Origin: an uncultured Oscillospiraceae bacterium
GTDB taxonomy: Bacteria > Bacillota > Clostridia > Oscillospirales > Oscillospiraceae
Assembly (NCBI GenBank): GCA_947631845.1
Contig: CANRMY010000017.1
Coordinates: 1 to 42,254 of the forward strand
Length of the DNA stretch: 42,254 nt
Direction of reading: 5' to 3'
Part shown: piece by piece, positions 15,692 to 23,293 of the stretch
Numbering within the stretch: position 1 is the stretch's first letter
Layout: every line of letters starts with the position of its first letter
Made by a program: the position numbers and the translations under genes
Notes under the pieces: generated by a model
What the model was told of the DNA's origin: nothing
Database searches by the model: none
Seen by the model: only the letters and a program-made list of their open reading frames with translations

Positions 15692-16234
15692 ATGGACATT
15701 TTCAAAAAATGGTGGTTCTATGTGATCGCGGGGGTGGTCATTTTACTGCTCCCCTTCGCCATCAAAACCGCCCTGGAGGATCCGGCGGACACGGCCCCGA
15801 TCTCCCAGGATACCGCCGCCCAAGACACCGCAGCGCCGGACACCAAAGCGCCGGACACCACCCCGCCCGACACCGCCATCCGGGACACGGCGCCGGCAGA
15901 TACCGCGAAGGACGACACTACCCCGCCGGATACGGGCGCGGCGGATACCTCGGCGTCCGATACCTCAGTTCCCGACACTTCAACTCCCGATACTTCAACT
16001 TCCGACACCTCAACTTCCGACACCTCAACGCCTGATACCGCTCCCCCGGACACCGCCGCTGAAACGCAGTCCACGGAGATCACCTATATTCTGAACACCA
16101 ACACGAAGAAATTCCATCTCCCCGGCTGTTCCAGCGTGAAGGATATGAAGGACAAGAACCGGCAGGATTCCACCCTCACCCGCCAGGAGATCATCGACCT
16201 GGGCTACTCCCCCTGCGGGCGGTGCAAGCCGTAA
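15692..16234 (+). CDS. Membrane-anchored protein with Asp-Thr-Pro linker and Cys-rich C-terminal domain
   Basis: 180 residues. One membrane helix (about 8-25) is followed by a long low-complexity linker (31-125) of Asp-Thr-x-Pro units, then a compact domain (about 130-180): TYILNTNTKKFHLPGC..., ending in CGRC. His142, Cys146, Cys175 and Cys178 could bind a metal. This C-terminal module occurs at the ends of secreted nucleases and competence-type proteins in Firmicutes, where it is thought to bind zinc, resembling the Ada metal-binding fold. With the helix first, the linker and domain should face outward. No enzyme domain is present, so it may be a surface binding protein. Function not assigned. 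Confidence 0.8.
   Translation: MDIFKKWWFYVIAGVVILLLPFAIKTALEDPADTAPISQDTAAQDTAAPDTKAPDTTPPDTAIRDTAPADTAKDDTTPPDTGAADTSASDTSVPDTSTPDTSTSDTSTSDTSTPDTAPPDTAAETQSTEITYILNTNTKKFHLPGCSSVKDMKDKNRQDSTLTRQEIIDLGYSPCGRCKP
15782..16066 (+). repeat. In-frame tandem repeat encoding Asp-Thr-Ser-Thr-Pro units
   Basis: Fifteen-base units (for example TCAACTTCCGACACC) repeat most regularly at about 15965-16035, encoding five-residue periods in the linker. Confidence 0.7.
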
Positions 16235-16266
16235 GCGACCAGACAGCCAAAAGGAATGGGGCTCTG

Positions 16267-17889
16267 TTATGCCGATTTTAGACAGGGTATCGTCGGTTGC
16301 AAATCGTACACCTGGGTAAACTGTTTCTGCCGTTCCGGAGCGAGGTGGTGGCTGACCAGGATCAGCGTCAGCTCCGGGTTTGCCAGCAGGCTCTCCTCCA
16401 CGATGCCCGCGTTCTTCTGATCCAGGGCGCTGGTGCCCTCGTCTACAAGGAGGATGGAGCGGTCGTGGATCAGCGCCCTGGCGATAGCCACACGCTGTTT
16501 CTGCCCGCCGGAGAGATTACTGCCGTCCTCGCCCACGATGGTATCCAAACCGTCCGGCATGGAGGCCAGATCACCCATGAGGGCACTGTCCCGCAGGGCC
16601 TTCTCCATCTGCTCGTCGGTAAACGTCTCGTCCAAAGTGATGTTATCTCGGATGGTGGAATTAAAGAGGAATACGTTCTGCTCAATGTAGCTCATCTGCT
16701 CCTGAAGCTGCTCCGGCGTGAACTCATGGGCGTCCGCGCCGTCGAATTGAATGGTTCCGCTGTAATCCGGCAGCCAGCCCAGCAGGAGCTTCAAAAGCGT
16801 GGACTTGCCGCACCCGGAGGGGCCGGTCAGAGCGTACTTGCCGCCCTTTCGGAAAGTGAGGGACAGGTCCCGGAGGACGGGTTTCTCGTCGTATTTGAAA
16901 GTAAGGTCATTTACGGTGATGGAGCTGTTGATTTCAGGAAGGCCGTTGCTTTCTTCGGCCTGAACACTGTCGCTATGAACGGTGATTTTTTCAAAATAGG
17001 GCTTTGTGGAGGAGAAGGACAGCAGGTACTGGGCCAGGCTGCCGACGCTGTTGGAGAGACCTCCCACCAGATTTCCCCCGCCCATCAGGGCGCCCTGGAG
17101 GATCACGCCCCGGATGGACAGCAAGCCGATCAAAAGATTGATGAGCATCTGACAGCCGACGTTTACACAGCCGAATCCGGCGGTTATGAAGGCCTTCACA
17201 GTTCTCAACCTGAACCTGGGCTTTTCTATCTGTTCACTGGCGCCCTCCGCGCCCTGGCGGAAGCGCGGTTCCCTGCCAAAGGCGCGCAGGACGTCGTACC
17301 CCGCCAGAATGTCCTTCAGCTTGCTTGTGGCCTTGGCTTGCTCCGTCTCACAGGCTTCGCCCAGCCTTTCCATGCGCCTGGTGAAAAGCTGTGGGGCAAA
17401 CAGCATAACGGCCGCGTTTATAAGCGCCGCCACCAGCAGAGACCAGTGGAGCGTCAGCAGAGCGGCGACGCAGAAGATGGCGGTGGCCGCCAGATCCACA
17501 CACTGATAGAAGGGGGTCCACGCCAGATCCTCCATCTGATTGACGTCGCTCACGAACCAGGACAGGTATTCCCCCGTGTCTTTCCCGTGGAACTCCACAT
17601 GGGACTTATGAAGCAGCGTCGCCGCTATGTCCCTTCGGACCGCGTTATTCATGGCCCTGATGGCGCGGGCCTGGAAATAGTCCCGCAGACTGCCGATCCA
17701 CAACAGGAGGACCCAGGCGCCCACCATCATCAGCATCCAAAAGATGAAATCGCTGAGATCGCGGTCGATGATGCCCTCAAAGGCCCGCATCATCAAAAGA
17801 TCGTTTCCGACATCCAGGGCGCACACCACAAGCCCCGGCAGGATCGCCAAAAGATTGGCGCCCCAATATTTTTTCAGATAATAACGCAT
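16267..17889 (-). CDS. ABC exporter, fused membrane and ATPase domains
   Basis: 540 residues in the half-transporter layout: six membrane helices over about 10-290, then an ATPase with Walker A GPSGCGKST (356-364), signature LSGGQKQR (459-466), Walker B ILLVDEGTSALD (479-490) and a His switch (LVSHH, near 515). It exports lipids, peptides or drugs as a homo- or heterodimer. No partner half-transporter gene is adjacent, so a homodimer is likely. It lies 27 bases behind the XRE regulator gene with an AAAGGAG ribosome site, and is probably co-transcribed and controlled by it. Codon third positions are less GC-rich than in neighbouring genes, hinting at a separate origin. Substrate unknown. Confidence 0.92.
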   Translation of the reverse strand: MRYYLKKYWGANLLAILPGLVVCALDVGNDLLMMRAFEGIIDRDLSDFIFWMLMMVGAWVLLLWIGSLRDYFQARAIRAMNNAVRRDIAATLLHKSHVEFHGKDTGEYLSWFVSDVNQMEDLAWTPFYQCVDLAATAIFCVAALLTLHWSLLVAALINAAVMLFAPQLFTRRMERLGEACETEQAKATSKLKDILAGYDVLRAFGREPRFRQGAEGASEQIEKPRFRLRTVKAFITAGFGCVNVGCQMLINLLIGLLSIRGVILQGALMGGGNLVGGLSNSVGSLAQYLLSFSSTKPYFEKITVHSDSVQAEESNGLPEINSSITVNDLTFKYDEKPVLRDLSLTFRKGGKYALTGPSGCGKSTLLKLLLGWLPDYSGTIQFDGADAHEFTPEQLQEQMSYIEQNVFLFNSTIRDNITLDETFTDEQMEKALRDSALMGDLASMPDGLDTIVGEDGSNLSGGQKQRVAIARALIHDRSILLVDEGTSALDQKNAGIVEESLLANPELTLILVSHHLAPERQKQFTQVYDLQPTIPCLKSA

Positions 17890-17916
17890 TGTAAGGACTC
17901 CTTTCTGTGATTTTCG

Positions 17917-18810
17917 TCATTCAGGTATTTTTGCTGCGTCTTCCCATTTTTCATCCGGCCCAAAGAGCGGCACCGGTTCGTACAGCCTAAAATAATTGGA
18001 CTCCGACTGCATCAGGGTTCGCGCCAGCAGGAGGAACGGGATGAGCTTCCAAGGCTCCGCCGCTTCAAAGACGTGGGTTTCGCCGTCCTCCAGCTCCAAC
18101 TCCATGGAGGACAGCAGCCCCACCGCCGCCAGCGATTCCAGGAGCGATTCCACATCCTCGTGGGGCAGGTCCAGGTGCTTCGTCACGACGCTGGACGAGA
18201 ACCACCCGATTTTCCGATTGCAGACATACTCCAGCAGTTCGAGACAGCCAGGCCTGGCCAGGACCGAAAAGAGCGCGCGGCAGTCCTCCTTCGGCGCCAG
18301 CCACGGAGCCCAGCCGCCCTTCGGCCTGGGCCAGAGCGTCACGAAGGACAAATCCTCGGCGTGCACGTCGAAGAAAATGCCGCCCTGGGTCACGATCTGC
18401 GAGAGCATCAAAAGCTCACCGCCGTCGCCGTAAGCCAGTTTGCACGTCTCGGGGTAGTCCGTCTTCGGGAGTACGATCTCGCCGTCCGCCTCAGAGAGGA
18501 AATACTGCTTCGTGCGCCACACGAGATGACAGAATTGGTTCAGCCGTTCCTTGGCGGGGAACCCACGCAGCCACCGGCCCACCGCCTCCGCCGGGTCCTC
18601 CCGCTCCCCGCCCTCCATGCCAAAGAGGGCGTCGATGGTTACGCCCAGCTGCCGTGACAGCACTGGCAGCAGCTCCACATCCGGCGTGCCGCCCTTTTCC
18701 CACTTGCTCACGGCCTGGGCGGATACGCCCACCATGGTTCCTAACTGTTCCTGTGTGAGTCCGCGCTCTTTTCGTAGAGCGGCGATCCGCTCGCTCAATT
18801 CATATGCCAT
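17917..18810 (-). CDS. XRE-family regulator with C-terminal sensor-like domain
   Basis: 297 residues from the ATG at 18810, whose AAGGA site is 11 bases away; a GTG three codons upstream sits too close to that site. Residues about 5-60 are a clear lambda-Cro-type helix-turn-helix (ERIAALRKERGLTQEQLGTMVGVSAQAVSKWEKG). The remaining 230 residues have no family I recognise; they include a winged-helix-like stretch around VVTKHLDLPHEDVESLLESLAAVGLL, which may aid dimerisation or sensing. It is directly upstream of the ABC exporter, and three direct repeats overlap its promoter, suggesting autoregulation and control of the exporter. Confidence 0.87.
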   Translation of the reverse strand: MAYELSERIAALRKERGLTQEQLGTMVGVSAQAVSKWEKGGTPDVELLPVLSRQLGVTIDALFGMEGGEREDPAEAVGRWLRGFPAKERLNQFCHLVWRTKQYFLSEADGEIVLPKTDYPETCKLAYGDGGELLMLSQIVTQGGIFFDVHAEDLSFVTLWPRPKGGWAPWLAPKEDCRALFSVLARPGCLELLEYVCNRKIGWFSSSVVTKHLDLPHEDVESLLESLAAVGLLSSMELELEDGETHVFEAAEPWKLIPFLLLARTLMQSESNYFRLYEPVPLFGPDEKWEDAAKIPE

Positions 18811-18832
18811 ACAAAGCACCGTCCTTTCGTCT

Positions 18833-18910
18833 TGATGGTTGAATTATATCAAAAATGATGGTTGTATTCAATGGAGGCGTTTTTGAAAATTTTCAACTGT
18901 TGGTTGTATT
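18833..18910. repeat. Three direct repeats at the XRE promoter (candidate operators)
   Basis: The 13-base unit TGATGGTTGTATT occurs at 18833-18845, 18856-18868 and 18898-18910, with one or two changes. Spacings are 23 and 42 bases, near two and four helical turns. The first covers the -10 box and the second the -35 box. Confidence 0.6.
18843..18871 (-). promoter_or_regulatory. Promoter of the XRE/ABC exporter operon
   Basis: Minus-strand TTGAAT (18866-18871), 17-base spacer, TATAAT (18843-18848), about 33 bases upstream of the ATG at 18810. Confidence 0.75.
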
Positions 18911-18921
18911 TCTTAAACAGC

Positions 18922-18950
18922 AAAGGCGCGGCCGGGGGGCCGCGCCAATT
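18922..18950 (-). terminator. Terminator after the ABC exporter/CPBP fusion gene
   Basis: 9-bp GC stem (18925-18933 and 18938-18946) with a GGGG/CCCC loop. The minus strand then reads TTTGCTGTTT, a weak T tract. It lies 45 bases past the stop at 18994. Confidence 0.65.
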
Positions 18951-18993
18951 TGTTTATCTGTATTTGCCCCGCGCACGGCGGGTTTTTTGCGCT

Positions 18994-21624
18994 TTATACC
19001 AGGAACATCAGAACGATGGAGGCCAGGCAGATGGCGGTAAAGGCGGTCATGCCGGGATTCAGCCACACCGCCCGGAGGCGGCCCCGGCGGGGGAGCTCCT
19101 GAGGGGCGGGGTCAAAGGAGGCGCGGCGGAACCGGACACAGAAGAGCACAAGACCGGCAACGAACAGCACCAGGATCACAAAGCCGAAGGCCATCAGGGG
19201 CAGGAGCTGATTTCCCAGCTCCAGGATGGCGGCGGTGTCGGACAGATCCAAATTGGTCAGCGCCTCCGGATCCACCCGTCCGATCACCCAGGGGGCCAGA
19301 ACGCCGCCCAGGAAGTTGATGAGCATATGGATGGAGACGGAGAAGCGCAGGCGGCCTGTCTTCAGGTACACATACCCCAACACCAGGCCCAGGGCAAAGG
19401 CGTAGAAGAACTGGCTCAGATTGCCGTGGAAGAGGCCGAACATCAGCGCCGATGTGACCGCCGCCAGCCGTTCTCCATAGACGTTCATCCGGTCGATGAG
19501 CTGTTTGCGGAAGACGTATTCCTCGATGAGCGGGGCCAGGATCACCATGACCAGCGCCTGCAAAAGCGGGTACTCGCCGCCGGTGAAGGTATCCAGGGGA
19601 TTGGCCGAGGCGGCCCCGGAGGCGGACTGGAGGAGGCTCAGGAGCAGCGTTCCCGCAAGGTTGCTGGCGTACATCACAAAGACGGCGATGATGGCGATGA
19701 TGGCGAAATGCCCCGCGCCCAGGGGCTTTTTCTCCCGGGGCGACGCGGGGACCTTCCGGATCACCAAAAGCCCCAGGGGGACGGCCAGGACGTACATGGG
19801 CGCGAAGGTGGTCAGCCACAGCATCCAGCCTGGCTCGCCGCCCTCCGGCCAGATGAGGTAGGTCACAACGCCGAAGAGGAGCTGGAAGACGGCGGCGGAG
19901 GCATAAATGACGAACGCGCCCAGCCCTAAGCGGGAGAACCGTTTTTTGGCCTCGTTCAGATCCCCGTCGCCGGCGGCTCTCACCTTTCCGCCCTTGGGGT
20001 CGATGAAGATCGGCGCCAGGGCGAAGAAGATCAGGCCCAGGGCCACGTTGCAGAGCGCCGCGCACAGGATGGCCGCGGGGGCGGCGTGGAACACCGTCAT
20101 CCCCACCACAGCGATGACCGCGTCCGGCAGGAGGCCGAAGTAGATGAACATGATCTGAATGACCTGCTTGAGCATCTTCCCGGCGGAGACGGGCACGGAG
20201 AGATTGATGAAGACGCCCACGGCGGTGGCATAGAAGTCCACGGAGACGATGGCGGGCACCGCCAGCAGGGCGTAGAGCAAATTTGACCCGCCCAGGATTG
20301 CCCCCAGGAGCATAGCCGGAAGCACATCCAGGGCGCAGCAGACGGTACTCCCCATCAGCGACCAGAACAACTTGGCCCAGGTGGACTCGGGGATCAGCAG
20401 GAAGAAGCCCATGCCCGTGTCCTGGGCCAGGGGGTTGCCCAGGGACCGGAAGAAGGCCAGCGCCCCCACGGTCAGGGCCATGGGGATCAGAGGGTCGGTG
20501 TGGGCGGCGAACCGGCACACGGCGGCCACCAGCAGGGCGGCGGCGATGTACGTCTCCATGGTCTTGGTGAGAAAGCCCAGGTGGGCGAAGCGGCGGCGGT
20601 TATACATGGTCTTCCAGAAGTAGATGTTGGCGCCGCGTCCCCGGTTCAGGCCGTCCCGCAGAAGCTTTTCGTTCCGGTCCTTCTTGCGCCGGACGGCCAC
20701 GCCGGTGGCTTCGGACTGGGCGGCGGCCATCAGCTCCGCCCGCTCCTCGCTCTTGGCCATGGCGTCCTCGTAGAAGTCGGCCTTGATGTTCCAGATGATA
20801 TAAATGAGCAGGCCGCCGCCCACAAGCAGGGCCAGCAGGGACAGGAGCGCGCCGGTCAGATCCCCCCGGACGGCGAAGCCGGCAAAGCCCTTGATCCAGC
20901 CCCAGAAGGGGATGAAGCGGGTGACGGGGGCGTTGAAGAAGCTGTTTGCCGCCGCCAGCCACCCCTCCTCCGTCCGGGAGGCGTAGAGGATGAAGGCCAC
21001 GGCGATCGCCGCCACCAGCAGGTAGAGCCCCCGGCGGAGATTGCGCTTCACGGCGGGATAGGTGGCGGAGAGAGTGTAGAGGGCCAGCTGGATCAGCACG
21101 CCGAAGGCCACGGTGAGGCACCAGGCCGCTATCAGCGCCAACGCCGACCACAGGCTGAGGCCCAGGTTCATTACCAGGTTGGGGAGTTGAAAGAGCATAT
21201 AGACGCTCCCTAAGATCCCCACGCCCATTTGGGTGGCCAGCCGGAACATCAGCACCGACTGGGGCCGCATGGGCGACGGAAACAGCAGATTCACGTCCGC
21301 CGGCTGGAAGATGGCGCTGCCGTTCATGTCCGCGTTCAGGGCATAGAAGAAGAAAATCACCATCACAAGGGCGCCCGCCGCCAGCTCCACTATAGCGGCG
21401 GCTTCTTCAGGATCCGGCGTCTCGGCGGGATCCTCTATTTCGCCGGCGATCTCCCCCTCCGGGGGCAGATCCTCCGGCTCTTCGCCGTCCACCAGCGCCG
21501 CGATCAGGCCGATGGCCACACCCAGCACGACGCAGACCAGGAAAAACACAAGCACCCAGGTCTTAAAGAGCTTTTTCAGCTGGTTTTTGAAGGTGTGGAG
21601 GGCGTAATATCCGAAAAAGCTCAT
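18994..21624 (-). CDS. Putative ABC exporter membrane protein fused to a CPBP intramembrane metalloprotease
   Basis: 876 residues and at least 14 hydrophobic segments. The N-terminal 550 residues resemble the putative ABC exporter membrane family, with a large extracytoplasmic acidic loop at about 46-78. The C-terminal third (about 560-800) is a CPBP/Rce1-type protease: EExxxR at Glu701, Glu702 and Arg706, FxxxH at Phe729 and His733, and HxxxN at His766 and Asn770, the full set of catalytic motifs. CPBP proteins cleave within membranes and can process or protect against peptides. Its ATG overlaps the stop of the ABC ATPase by 4 bases, so the two form one transporter. A joint export-and-processing role is inferred; substrate unknown. 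Confidence 0.85.
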   Translation of the reverse strand: MSFFGYYALHTFKNQLKKLFKTWVLVFFLVCVVLGVAIGLIAALVDGEEPEDLPPEGEIAGEIEDPAETPDPEEAAAIVELAAGALVMVIFFFYALNADMNGSAIFQPADVNLLFPSPMRPQSVLMFRLATQMGVGILGSVYMLFQLPNLVMNLGLSLWSALALIAAWCLTVAFGVLIQLALYTLSATYPAVKRNLRRGLYLLVAAIAVAFILYASRTEEGWLAAANSFFNAPVTRFIPFWGWIKGFAGFAVRGDLTGALLSLLALLVGGGLLIYIIWNIKADFYEDAMAKSEERAELMAAAQSEATGVAVRRKKDRNEKLLRDGLNRGRGANIYFWKTMYNRRRFAHLGFLTKTMETYIAAALLVAAVCRFAAHTDPLIPMALTVGALAFFRSLGNPLAQDTGMGFFLLIPESTWAKLFWSLMGSTVCCALDVLPAMLLGAILGGSNLLYALLAVPAIVSVDFYATAVGVFINLSVPVSAGKMLKQVIQIMFIYFGLLPDAVIAVVGMTVFHAAPAAILCAALCNVALGLIFFALAPIFIDPKGGKVRAAGDGDLNEAKKRFSRLGLGAFVIYASAAVFQLLFGVVTYLIWPEGGEPGWMLWLTTFAPMYVLAVPLGLLVIRKVPASPREKKPLGAGHFAIIAIIAVFVMYASNLAGTLLLSLLQSASGAASANPLDTFTGGEYPLLQALVMVILAPLIEEYVFRKQLIDRMNVYGERLAAVTSALMFGLFHGNLSQFFYAFALGLVLGYVYLKTGRLRFSVSIHMLINFLGGVLAPWVIGRVDPEALTNLDLSDTAAILELGNQLLPLMAFGFVILVLFVAGLVLFCVRFRRASFDPAPQELPRRGRLRAVWLNPGMTAFTAICLASIVLMFLV

Positions 21625-22352
21625 TCCGGCGTCCCCTCCTCCGGCGCGCCGGCGCTCTGCCCCTCGGTCACGTCAAAGAAGAGCTGCTCCAGCGTCTCGC
21701 CCCGCTCCGCCAGCTCCTCCCGGCCCACGTTGGCCCGGATCTGTCCGGCGTCCATGATGAGGGCCCGGTCCCACAGCATATCCACGCTGTCGATGATGTG
21801 GGTGCTGACCAGGAGGGTACAGCCCCGAGAGCGCAGCTCCTCGATGATGAGCTTCAGCTCCTTGATGGCGTGGGGGTCCAGGCCGATCATGGGCTCGTCC
21901 AGGAGGATGACACGCGGCTCCGGCAGGAGGCCCAGGCAGATGTTCAGCTTCTGCTGCATCCCCTTGGACAGCTCGTCGCCGAATTTGCGCCGCTTGTCCT
22001 CCAGCTCGAAGCGGCGAAAAAGCTCGTCGATGCGGCCCTTGTAGTCCGTCAGCTTATAGGCCCGGGCCAGGAACTCCATGTGCTCGGACACCGTCAGGTT
22101 GGGGTACAGGGACGGCATCTCCGGGATGTAGCCCAGCAGGCGGCGGGCCTCCACCGTCTTGTTGGGGTATCCCCCCACGGTGATGGCGCCCTCAAACTTG
22201 AGAAAGCCGATGACGGACTTCATCAGGGTGCTTTTCCCCGCGCCGTTGGGGCCTAAAAGCACCGTGACACTCCCCGGCTCCAGGCGAAAGCTCACGTCGT
22301 CGCAGGCCGTGACCTTGCCGTATTTTTTGGTGACATGGGAAACTTCAAGCAT
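21621..22352 (-). CDS. ABC transporter ATPase, partner of the exporter/CPBP fusion
   Basis: 243 residues from ATG at 22352 with ACGGAGG 10 bases upstream; a longer in-frame reading back to 22481 runs through the terminator hairpin and leader and is not used. Walker A GPNGAGKST (34-42), Q-loop YIPEMPSLY, signature LSKGMQQK, Walker B ILLDEPMIGLD and the switch His in VSTHI are present. The C-terminal tail continues for about 40 residues, as in CcmA/NatA-type exporters. It is transcribed first, followed by a 4-base overlap with the membrane component. The leader at 22392-22571 suggests premature-termination control of this operon. Confidence 0.93.
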   Translation of the reverse strand: MLEVSHVTKKYGKVTACDDVSFRLEPGSVTVLLGPNGAGKSTLMKSVIGFLKFEGAITVGGYPNKTVEARRLLGYIPEMPSLYPNLTVSEHMEFLARAYKLTDYKGRIDELFRRFELEDKRRKFGDELSKGMQQKLNICLGLLPEPRVILLDEPMIGLDPHAIKELKLIIEELRSRGCTLLVSTHIIDSVDMLWDRALIMDAGQIRANVGREELAERGETLEQLFFDVTEGQSAGAPEEGTPE

Positions 22353-22391
22353 CAGGTATACCTCCGTTCTTTTCCGTAGGCCGGACCACAC

Positions 22392-22420
22392 AAAAAAACG
22401 CGCGGCAATTACGCCGCGCG
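22392..22420 (-). terminator. Terminator-like hairpin inside the ABC operon leader
   Basis: On the minus strand an 8-bp stem (22413-22420 pairing with 22399-22406, 6-base loop) is followed by seven T residues (22392-22398). It lies between the operon promoter and the ATPase start codon. The sequence GGGCCGCG just upstream (22428-22435) could pair with the CGCGGC of the first terminator arm, giving an alternative antiterminator. Confidence 0.7.
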
Positions 22421-22444
22421 CGAAAAACGCGGCCCGACCTTCTG

Positions 22445-22538
22445 TTGCCACACAGTTACATCCAGACAGGAATGCGGTCAAGGCATACGTTTTTACCCAT
22501 AGTATGCCCGTCTGAATGTGTATTTAACTGTGTGGCAA
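22445..22538 (-). ncRNA. Candidate structured 5' leader RNA of the ABC exporter/CPBP operon
   Basis: A 94-base region folds as a long composite hairpin on the minus strand. P1 is a perfect 14-bp helix (22525-22538 with 22445-22458). P2 is 9 bp with one G-T pair (22510-22518 with 22459-22467), separated from P1 by a 6-base bulge on one side only. P3 is 7 bp (22502-22508 with 22482-22488) closed by a 13-base loop, and an asymmetric 1-by-14 internal loop separates P2 and P3. Transcription from the promoter at 22543-22571 should start right at P1. A terminator hairpin then precedes the ribosome site. This is the layout of a riboswitch or other attenuator; it does not match a class I know. A miniature inverted-repeat element is the main alternative. 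Confidence 0.55.
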
Positions 22539-22542
22539 ATTC

Positions 22543-22571
22543 AATATAGCACATTTTGTCAAATTTGTAAA
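22543..22571 (-). promoter_or_regulatory. Promoter of the ABC exporter/CPBP operon
   Basis: Minus-strand TTTACA (22566-22571), 17-base spacer, TATATT (22543-22548). The expected start is at the first bases of the structured leader. The interval 22353-22668 holds no gene: it contains this promoter, the leader RNA, its terminator-like hairpin and the terminator of the SLH remnant. Confidence 0.7.
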
Positions 22572-22631
22572 GGACACAGAACGCGAAAAGATGTCCGCTT
22601 GAAACATTTTTCTGTGGCGCACAGCAACAAA

Positions 22632-22657
22632 GCGCCCCCGCCGGACGACGGGGGCGC
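22632..22657 (-). terminator. Terminator after the SLH gene remnant
   Basis: 9-bp stem GCGCCCCCG/CGGGGGCGC with an 8-base loop. The minus strand continues TTTGTTGC, a short T tract, 11 bases past the stop. Confidence 0.7.
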
Positions 22658-22668
22658 ATCTATAAAAG

Positions 22669-23194
22669 TTACTTTTCCATGGTCAGGTACGCGGTCAGGA
22701 TCTTGGCCAATTCACAGCGTTTGGCGTTTCCGGCGGGGTCGAAGGCGCCATCGTCCTTGCCGTTGACGATCTTGTTCATACTGCACCAGGCCACCGCCTC
22801 GTAGGCCCAGGCGCTCACCTTGGCGCTGTCGGAGAACGGCAGCGGGAACATCCACGCGCCGGTGAAGCCGCCGCCCTTGTACTGCTCGTAGCGGTAGAGC
22901 ATCGCCGTCAGCTCCTCGCGGTTCACCGGCCTGTCGGGCCGCAGGGTGCCGTCTTCATAGCCGTCTATGATGCCCTCGCTGGCCGCCCAGCGGACAGCCT
23001 CGGTGTACCACTGGCCCTCCTTCACGTCGCTGAACTGCATCAGGTAGTCCACAACGGGGTTTTTCTCCCGGTTCCAGAGGGTCATGATCACGGCGGCGCG
23101 GGTAACGGCGCCGTTGGGATCGAAGAGGCCCCGGTCGTTGCCGTGCATCAGGCCGTTTTCGATGACGTAATCGGTGTATTTGTGGTTTTTTCAT
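22669..23194 (-). pseudogene. SLH-domain protein with broken N-terminus
   Basis: The frame ending at 22669 encodes three SLH modules: a partial first (HKYTDYVIENGLMHGN...FDPNGAVTRA), a second (FSDVKEGQWYTEAVRWAASEGIIDGYEDGTLRPDRPVNREEL) and a third (FSDSAKVSAWAYEAVAWCSMNKIVNG). The ATG at 23148 lies inside the first module and has no ribosome site. A textbook start (AGGAGG, then ATG-AAA-AAA at 23194) lies 46 bases upstream in a different frame, joined through an A6 run, and a stop closes the SLH frame there. A signal peptide is missing. Either a deletion removed it or a one-base change in the A run broke the gene. Without repair the product could not be exported. Confidence 0.7.
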
Positions 23195-23232
23195 AGGTAT
23201 TCCTCCTGGTTCCGTTATGAAAGACCATCGTA

Positions 23233-23251
23233 CCATTGTGGAACACAATGG
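23233..23251. other. Short perfect palindrome between GGDEF gene and SLH remnant
   Basis: CCATTGTG-nnn-CACAATGG, 8-bp arms, 40 bases upstream of the SLH ribosome site and 43 bases after the REC/GGDEF stop. Could be an operator or a transcript hairpin; no T run follows. Confidence 0.45.
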
Positions 23252-23293
23252 GCGCGAAATGCCGCGGGACGGGGATCTCCCCGTTGACGCCGG

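Noticed and set aside
22353-22481. N-terminal extension of the ABC ATPase to 22481
   Set aside because: It would translate through the structured leader and terminator hairpin. The ATG at 22352 has a good ribosome site and the normal family start.
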